A stretch of 64,000 nt of DNA from Leucogyrophana mollusca (lineage: Eukaryota; Basidiomycota; Agaricomycetes; Boletales): positions 124,001 through 188,000 of the forward strand of contig MU266338.1 in assembly GCA_021014945.1 (NCBI GenBank), in the 5' to 3' direction. Below, piece after piece: positions 57,173-64,000 of this stretch. A model generated the notes under the pieces. It worked only from the letters and a program-made list of their open reading frames with translations. It was not told where the DNA came from and did no database searches. The translations under genes were made by a program, and so were the position numbers. Positions within the stretch are counted from its first letter, which is position 1. The number at the start of each line of letters is the position of its first letter.

Positions 57173-58769
57173 TTATGCCTTGCCCTCGAGGTCAGCAATG
57201 GTGGGACCCCTCCCTTCAGTAGTAACATCCATGACCCGCCAAAATCCACATCCCTTGCCCTCATTCTGTGCGCCTGCATAGCATGTCCACCAATACTTAT
57301 CCGCTTTACCATCTTGCCTGTTCTTCATATCTGGCCTCAAAATAGTTGGCACGTTGCACTTACATCGCGGAATGCTCTTTGGATGGAAGTCTGGGCGGTA
57401 GAACCGGAAGGTGATATTGATGCGGCAGTTCGACGGCTCAGGGGAGGAAGACGGGTCCAAAGGATGCGGATAGAGGGGTTTATACGGGTCAAGGGTTGGC
57501 TGAGGTGGGATGGCGTGCTTGAAAGTCTCTTGTGTTGCCGCATGCATTATAGTCAACTTCAAATTTGTTAGTCCATGTCATCTGTCACGCCAAGGCTCAA
57601 TGCAAGATTGGGACGTACGGAATTATGTGCCAGGGGGATGTTGAATGTCCTAGCTCGGCGTGTACTGATTTGATCTGAAGGTATCACTTCTCGGAGACGA
57701 AATATCCTCGTCGTTCCTGTGGTGAGTGGTAAACACACATGAATGAATATCGTGCCTTGATCTGATCCCTACCAAGGCTTAGCGATGCAATTGTCGGGTA
57801 GGGCCCCAAGTAGGTGAGATGGTCGGAGTGAAATCCTACGCTCTCCTTCGTCCCCTCATAGCAATTGGACGCGGCGACATTTGCACGCCATATCTGGCCC
57901 TCAGTGCCTTTTCCAGCCCACTCGAGGGGCAGCCTGGACCGCTTACGCATTTCATCATTTACGATCCGCTCGACGATTTCGCATGCCTCTTCCATGGGTT
58001 CCGGAAATACTTGTGGAGGATCCCCAGGGCGTCCATTATACCTAGCAGCCGGCGTCGCTCAAATTTCTGCGTCAAACTCGATCTTGGCAGCTCACCAGTA
58101 TTGTGCTGCTTCTTGCCACCCCTCGTCCGTGTCAACCCCATCCGTCCTCCGCGCATAAAAGCAGGTTCGGTGGGGACTCTCGACTACGCGGTCAAAGAGC
58201 CACCATTTATTTCTATTCCATGTCCGAGATAGATCTACCATGGTGTAGAACAACCTGCACGCTAGATCTGGCGGCAGGATGGACAGGTGCATCGTGCACG
58301 GGGTGTGCTGTGCGACCATTGATGGATTTGACAGCATTAGTGGAGGTAAACGCGGGGTTGTTTGGACTACTGGAGGCGCTTGACGCAGAACAGACATCAG
58401 GTCCACCACAGGTTTTGCAGGTGAGCTGCTGGACGAGGAATGCGTAATAGCCTTCAGTGGCACTGGATGTTGTGGTGGCTCTCCATTTGAGTCGTCCCTT
58501 TTACTCCCTGATGGGATGGCACTTGCATTGGGTGAAGAGTTACTTAGCCAGTCATCCAAGCCAAGCGGACGCTTCCTTTTCTTGGATTGCACGTTCTTCG
58601 GCACCCCGCCCGCTTCATGTCCATGGTTGAAGAAGTCGGCGGCAGCTTGTACGTTGCCATTGTTCCTGACGATAACATCAAGTAAGACGTCAGACTTTGG
58701 CGCTGGTACCGTCAGGAGACTCGACACCAGAGCAATGAGAGTTTCTGTGTCTTCAGATGCCCCGTCCAT
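57173..58769 (-). CDS. AlkB-like 2OG-Fe(II) dioxygenase with GRF zinc finger
   Basis: Predicted nucleic-acid demethylase or repair enzyme. The ATG at 58769 opens a helical domain (TLIALVSSLLTVPAPKSDVL, LLDVIVRNNGNVQAAADFF) resembling a CUE/UBA ubiquitin-binding fold. A disordered basic linker follows (KKRKRPLGLDDWL). The catalytic core has WWLFDRVVESPHRTCFYARR, the Fe ligands in VGFHSDHLTYLGPYPTIASL, TTRIFRLRE, RTFNIPLAHNS and the second His in LTIMHAATQETFKHAIPPQ. The last exon ends NITFRFYRPDFHP, the 2OG-binding Arg region, and a C-terminal GRF zinc finger (CKCNVPTILR, YWWTCYA, GCGFWRVMD). At least four introns. Divergent with the M24 peptidase (213 bases apart). Combined CUE, AlkB and GRF domains are seen in other fungi. 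Confidence 0.9.
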
Positions 58770-58982
58770 CGTTAAGGACGTTCCTCACAAGTCAGTGGAA
58801 GTGAAGCAAAAGGTGGCTGACTCACTCATGATGATATTGATGATTAGCCTTGCCGGCGGTATAGCCTTCGCTGACTCCAACTCAGCCTTGCCGAATCGGT
58901 ACCGCGGGGTGAAGGCTCTGCTCGGCTCTGCCTCTCATTCCGCAGAGCTGCCTCGAGCTCATAGTTCTACTCTTCCACCAGC

Positions 58983-60717
58983 ATGGGCAAACAATTACCG
59001 ACGAGCATCGAGTTGAGAGAGGACAACGCGAAGCAAGCGTTCCTCGTCCTGAAGTTGTCCAAACTCGTGAGTCCAAGAGCAGCGCTATCAGAGTCTGATA
59101 GCCACCAATCTGACAAGCGATTGCCTAGGGCATATTTTTCTTTGCACTCCTCCTGATAACGGGCTCTCAGCTGGTGCCTCACTTCCGGAAGATTCGCGCG
59201 AAATCTCCGTCATCGAACAGCCCTTTTGCGGAGCTTGCCACACACTGTGCCGGGGCGCAGGCGATAACCCATTCGGAATTCTTGGAGCGCCAGAAGAACC
59301 TAGCACGCATCTTGCACGAGCGCAAAGCAGCAGCTTATATTGCCGAACCCGGAGCAAATGCCCTCTTCTTCGGTAACATATCCTCGGCGGCATGGCATCT
59401 GTCGGAACGTCCTCTGCTGCTCATGATATCACCCGTGCAGCAGGGAAACGATATTTCCGCGAAGGTCACCATCCTCACACCCGTGTTCGAGGAGACTCGC
59501 GCTCGACTTTTGTCAGTTCCTGGCGTCGATGTGAGCTACGCTGCATGGCCCGAAGATAAGAACCCATATGCCGTTGCGCTGCACGCACTCCCAAATTTCC
59601 AAGGAGAAACTATCTATGTAGACGGGATGATCAGGAATTTCATCGTGGATGGGCTGCAGAATGCTGGATCTGGCGTCAAGGTCGCCTCTGCGCCTGCCGA
59701 AATCAAGCAACTCAGGGAACGTAAATCAACAGCTGAGATCGAGCTCCTGAAGTGCGCAAACGAGGTTAGTTGCCGTCTCGTCAACATCCATCGCTACAAA
59801 AAGCCTTACTACCATCACTCAGGTTACGCTCCTTGCGGTACGTGCTGTCCAGGAACGGATGTATATCGGAATTCGAGAGTCGCAAGTCCGTAAGATGATG
59901 GAAGATGCGCTATCTGCGGCTGGTCTCACCAACACTTTCGCTCTGGTGCTTTTTGGTGGTCGGTAGTTTTACCGTAAAGCCTTAACACTTCGAACCAACT
60001 CACGCACTCCTTGCATCCAGAAAACGCTGCACTCCCTCACGGTGCGGGCACCGATCGCACCTTAGGCGTGTCAGATTTTGCTCTCATCGATACGGGTGGG
60101 GCTCTCCTTGGCTATGAAAGCGACGTCACAAGAGTAAGTCATGCTCTGGTCTTCCCGCTCTCAGCGTTACAGTGGTAAACCTGCATCCGACAGACGTTCA
60201 TGCTACGGGATAGCGTCATTCCCCATGAACACTTCACCTACTGGACAAACGTACATACTGCACAGACCATCGCTCAAGCCACCGCCAACGCTGGTGTCGT
60301 TACATCACACGTAGATGCGCAGGCAAGGGTCTTGCTCGAATTGCAGGGACTTGGCCGTTACTTCACGCACAGGCTTGGTCATGGTCAGTTCCAAGGATGG
60401 TTATCAGGGCTTATGGGATGTCTGACACCATATGGGTCAAAGGAATCGGGTTAGAAGGCCACGAGTCACCGTATCTTGTTGGGGGATCGAGCGACATCAT
60501 CCAGATCGGGCATACATTCTCTAACGAACCGGGTGTTTATATCGAGGGCGTGGTGCGTTCTCCACCTGCGCTTTTGGGCAACTTCAGCTGACTGGGGGGC
60601 GTCCATTGTTAGGTCGGTGTGCGTTTGGAGGACTGCTTTTACATTGCTGAGGACGGAAGGGCGGTGTACCTAACAGAGGGTGTTGGGGGGCAGGCACGGG
60701 GCCCGCTATATCCATGA
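58983..60717 (+). CDS. membrane-anchored M24 aminopeptidase (Xaa-Pro dipeptidase-like)
   Basis: Metallopeptidase of the pita-bread fold. ATG at 58983 gives MGKQLPTSIELREDNAKQAF; a consensus GTGAGT donor joins in phase 0 to the hydrophobic GIFFFALLLITGSQLVPHF, predicting a type II membrane protein with the enzyme in the lumen or outside. The creatinase N domain has EFLERQKNLARILHERKAAA and AAYIAEPGANALFFGNISSA. The catalytic part has the metal-binding Asp pair in DFALIDTGGALLGYESDVTR, then FTHRLGHGIGLEGHESPYL (His), HTFSNEPGVYIEG (Glu) and VGVRLEDCFYIAEDGRA (Glu), with a stop at 60717. All five ligand positions are present, so it should be active. About six introns. Confidence 0.92.
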
Positions 60718-61262
60718 TTAAATGATAGGCTTCAAGATATCCCGGAGATCGACGGATTCCACATTCAGACAGCTCACTTGGGGAGGGGATGACCTAAAGA
60801 TACCCTGTTGTACCTTTTGCATGACACGGACATACATGGAATTCGAATACGTGTACAATATGAGTCGAGTGCCATCCTAATAAAATGAAAATACAACTTG
60901 AAATAGAAAGCACGGAATGGTTGACGAGATATTTGAACGAAAGAACGAAGAGCGATGGCATCCAGAACTGTACGAAAGAGCGACGTGAAGGTTGAAATGG
61001 AATAAAGTAGATGAAATGGAGCCGCAGTTAACGTACAGAAAGTCGAACGGAACAGACACAAAACAAGATACTTGTCGCTGCGGACGAAAGTCGGTATAGA
61101 TGCGCACTTGGATGTGAGGCATTGGTGAAATCCACTATGTGACATAATAAGATGCCAAGAGAGATAAGATACAGAAAGCTGGTGTTAAAACGCATGAATA
61201 ATGCAAGAACGAGAAAGGACAGGAAGACAAGGTACGGGACTCTGAGCGGAGCCGCTCAGAGC
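60718..61262. other. convergent 3' region
   Basis: A-rich stretch between two genes that end toward each other. No gene seen. Confidence 0.45.
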
Positions 61263-62195
61263 TCAATACACGTCGATCATTTCATCAGGGGTAGGGGTTG
61301 GGAGTGGGATGCTGGCTGGGGACATAGGCGTAGAAGCAATTACGGAGGGCGAGGACCGGCTTGAGGATAAGAAGCCGGCGAATGCCATGTCATACGACGG
61401 ATGGCGCTGAAAGGGATTACGAGTATGCATCCGTGAAATGGGAGAAGCTGTGACAAATAACGAGTGAGTAACAGGGTTTGCGGTAAGGGGATAATACGTA
61501 CTGAGTGTATGGGCGGCAAGCCAGCGCGATGTATAGTCGGGGTCGTAATTCTCAAGATCACCTGAGAGCTCGTCCTGCTCATATATGGGTTCAGGCGAAC
61601 GAGCGGGGGATTTGGTTCTGAGTATGTCTTCTCCGAAACCCCATCCCTGATGGTCAACTGCCCTGTGATGTACCGCCTCCATCTTGTTCCTCGGCCTATA
61701 CTGAAGCCCGAAGGAAGGTAAGGACATAGTGCCATTGGTGCGCGGTCGCAGGACTGGAGAGGAGGGAGGGAAGATCGCTGGGCGCAAGATCGACAGGAAC
61801 TCCTCAAGTGCTTCTGATGGAAGGCTAGACCTGTGTGAGAGATCAGGAGAAGATGAATTAGATAATTTACAAGTCAAGGGTTTAGGTCAAACGGGGTGGA
61901 ATCAGGGCGTCTGACCACCAAAATTGGACTGACGGCAACTTGACCGAGATGAGACCTACCGTGGAGAAGCTCGTGGAGAACTGAGGTCCTTATCGGACGA
62001 AGAGTCGAGGAGAGCTGGGGGCTTGTAGTCGTCGCTATTTTCATTCCTGCTGTGTATTTTTACGCGCTCACTCTGGTCGACGGGCGGAGCAACCAGCTTG
62101 AGCTGCGCTGAACGAGTGAAGTGAGGGTAAGCACTGGCGATGCGAACGGGCCGCGGAGCCACGAGAACGGGACTATCGTTGACATTAAAATTCAT
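61263..62195 (-). CDS. uncharacterised disordered protein
   Basis: ATG at 62195 (MNFNVNDSPVLVAPRPVRIA). The first exon ends SSPRASPR at a GTAGGT donor near 61957, and a long intron of about 130 bases leads to SSLPSEALEEFLSILRPAIF. A second intron (GTACGT near 61503), phase-preserving, joins AAHTL to SPISRMHTRNPFQ. The C-terminus is Ser/Pro-rich, ending PTPTPDEMIDVY at 61263. It has short linear clusters (KSPARSPEP, YEQDELSGDLENYDPDY) suggesting kinase sites and docking motifs, but no folded domain. Not recognised. Confidence 0.6.
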
Positions 62196-62842
62196 TGTTG
62201 TAAGGCTTGTCGAGTTCCAGAGATAATAGCAATTAAAAGTATATAGAAAAGAGCACCTGAATGACGAGGATGACCACCAGCAGTGGACGGACAGCGACTC
62301 AGACGGAGAACAATGGCGCTGGTCCGTCAGCCACCGACAAAGTTGTTTGCCCTTGCTTGTCCTCAGCCACCGGCGCCACCCGGTTATCGATTTCAATTTC
62401 AGCCACCGCGAGCTCTTACCGCCCCAGTCGCAGTGCACGACTCTCACAAGAACCCACATGGATCTGACAATCTACGGCCTGCCGTCAGTGCGATCTTTTG
62501 GCGGTATCTAATGAACCGCATCAGAGCTCAGATGGTGTAAACAGGTACAGCGGACCACCTGAAGAGAACCGTTATGGGCTGTTTTGAGGGGGGTAACACG
62601 GTCCGTATGCGTAGATTGGGTTCGTATATTCCATAACTTTCGCGAAAGGACACCCATTTATCGATTCCATACATGTAAAATGCACTCTCAAGACGTAAAA
62701 CGTGCTCTCTCTGGGAGACTTCGTTGATGGAGATGTCAAGCATTGTTCTCGGCGTTTCGATGCGCTTATAGCTGGGATAAATACTGGCTATCCTTGGTAA
62801 AGGAAATTACTTGGCTCCTTACTCCTGCCGCCGCCTTCCTCA
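62196..62842. other. divergent intergenic region
   Basis: About 650 bases between two genes pointing away from each other. No element identified; should hold both promoters. Confidence 0.4.
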
Positions 62843-64000
62843 ATGTCCTCTGCCAATACCGCTGTTGATACGACTACATACGATGAATCATGTCCCCTGC
62901 TAGGCGAGTCGAACGTCGAGTCCCAAAAGGCCGAAAAGCCAAAACCAACCCCACTACCAAAGGGCCAACTCGCCGCCCTTTGCACAGTCAGACTCGTCGA
63001 CCCAATCGCGTTCACGCAGCTCTTCCCATATGTAAACGAATTCATGAACGACCTCCATCTCACAGACGATCCCTCAAAGATCGGCTTCTACAGCGGGCTA
63101 GTGGTGAGCGTTTCGTGACACGTCTGTCATGTTGCACGCTGATGTTGAGGTTCACGTAGGAAAGTACCTTTGCCGTCTCACAATTATGTTCAATTTACCA
63201 ATGGGCGCGGATTTCTGGTGAGGTATCGTGCACTACAGGATGTTCGCACCAACTGATGCAGCGCTTTAGACGTCATTGGTCGCCGGCCTGTAGTTTTGTT
63301 CGGAATACTGGGCCTAGCGACGACTACCGTGATGTTTGGTTTATCGAAATCATTGACAAGCGTGTTGGTGGCAAGATGTTTAGGTATAGACGTTCCTGGT
63401 TCAATCCAGACCATGCGCTTACCCTCCTCTTCTCAGGTGGTTTGTTCAGCGGGAATGTAGCTGTGATTCACAGTGTAATTAGCTTCATGGACGTGAGGCA
63501 TTAAAGAAGTCTAACGATACCAATATAGGTTTTGGGTGAGATCACTGATTCTACCAACCAAGCGGTCGCCTTTCCCATCTACGGCCTCATTTGGCCTCTT
63601 GGGTCGATCATCGGGTACGCTATCGCAACCTATCGTTTGACAATATCATTTCAACGTAACCTGGTATATTTAGTCCACTCATTGGCGGTTCCTTCTCGCA
63701 CCCAGCCTCCAAATACCCCGAGTTATTTGGGTACGAGTTTCTCAGGAACTACCCCTATTTCCTCCCGTGCTTCATCGCAGCGGTGATCGCTATCGTCGGT
63801 GTGCTTCTCGGATTCGTTTTCCTAGAGGAGGTGTGTTCGTTGCCATCATATTGCTATTCATAGTCACTCCTCACACCATCCTTCCTTGCAGACTTTGCCT
63901 AGCAAACGCAAGCAAAAGAACGAAAAGGATGCCATCTCGAGGTCATACGGGACCGCAAGTCCCATTGTCACTTCCACACCACCCCCTGCGGAAACCATGA
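62843..64000 (+). CDS. MFS transporter, ZIF1/YCR023C-like (C-terminus outside window)
   Basis: Plus-strand major facilitator. The ATG at 62843 opens an acidic leader with ESCPLLGES, a dileucine-type vacuolar sorting pattern, and TPLPKGQLAALCTVRLVDPI. Then IAFTQLFPYVNEFMNDL (helix 1), VSQLCSIYQWARISDVIGRR with the motif A loop, PVVLFGILGLATTTVMFGLS, LVARCLGGLFSGNVAVIHSV, EITDSTNQAVAFPIYGLIWP, GSIIGPLIGGSF and FLPCFIAAVIAIVGVLLGFV. These features fit the basidiomycete group related to plant zinc-induced facilitators and yeast Ycr023c. The central loop is cut at base 64000. It is unrelated to the DHA2-type MFS gene at the other end of the window. Confidence 0.9.

Noticed and set aside
58516..59016. 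Plus-strand open frame of 166 residues
   Set aside because: It runs antisense through the first exon of the AlkB-like gene and ends in the divergent promoter; the minus strand carries the recognised domains.

Overview
The window is nuclear DNA of a filamentous fungus, most likely a basidiomycete of the Agaricomycetes. Almost every gene is cut by many short GT-AG introns of about 45-70 bases, often with a CTNAC-like branch site. Genes sit a few hundred bases apart on both strands, and several families look basidiomycete-like: an Sfi1 spindle-pole protein, a pepsin with a membrane tail, an AlkB-GRF protein, an Argonaute with a DEDD-type active site and a zinc-ribbon 15 protein. All gene models were spliced by hand, from reading frame and family resemblance. 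No CRISPR array, operon, viral gene or recognisable transposase was seen.

Layout. 1-1501 (-): DHA2/TRI12-type MFS transporter running off the left edge. 3362-4476 (+): Ran GTPase. 4907-6316 (-): uncharacterised protein with one frame break. 6518-10612 (+): Sfi1-like protein. 10.9-12.9 kb: weak, unassigned coding signal. 13175-14006 (+): Sft2. 14264-15450 (-): glyoxalase II with a mitochondrial leader. About 15.8-16.9 kb (+): Ser/Thr-rich membrane protein. 17503-20160 (+): SRP receptor alpha. 20.6-21.4 kb: two opposed, intron-containing tRNA-Asp(GUC) genes. 22908-23962 (-) and 24092-25915 (+): cyclin L and an RS-rich protein on a shared promoter. 27080-28644 (-): pyridoxal phosphate synthase (SNZ/PDX1). 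29667-30134 (-): mitoribosomal mL49. 30903-31681 (+): Ser/Pro-rich protein. 32188-36156 (-): Argonaute. 36776-37886 (-): Ypt1/Rab1. 38612-40341 (+): membrane-anchored aspartic protease with a frame break. 40485-41066 (-): zinc-ribbon 15 protein. 41461-42638 (-): penta-EF-hand protein. 45241-48337 (-): Zn2Cys6 transcription factor. 50080-51719 (-): Nop16. 52320-53727 (+): HAD-like hydrolase with a frame break. 53919-54333 (-): Qcr10. 57173-58769 (-): AlkB-like dioxygenase. 58983-60717 (+): membrane-anchored M24 peptidase. 61263-62195 (-): uncharacterised. 62843-64000 (+): second MFS transporter, running off the right edge.

Most of these are housekeeping genes in unrelated pathways (nuclear transport, ER targeting, vesicle traffic, respiration, ribosome assembly, vitamin B6). 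I see no clustered multi-gene system. The most unusual signals are in gene structure: two predicted micro-exons of 3 and 8 bases in Argonaute, the second encoding its putative fourth catalytic residue; a GC-AG intron in mL49; the tRNA-Asp pair; and a cyclin L without an RS tail beside an RS-rich protein. Three conserved genes each carry one small frame break, which is either real decay or sequencing error.
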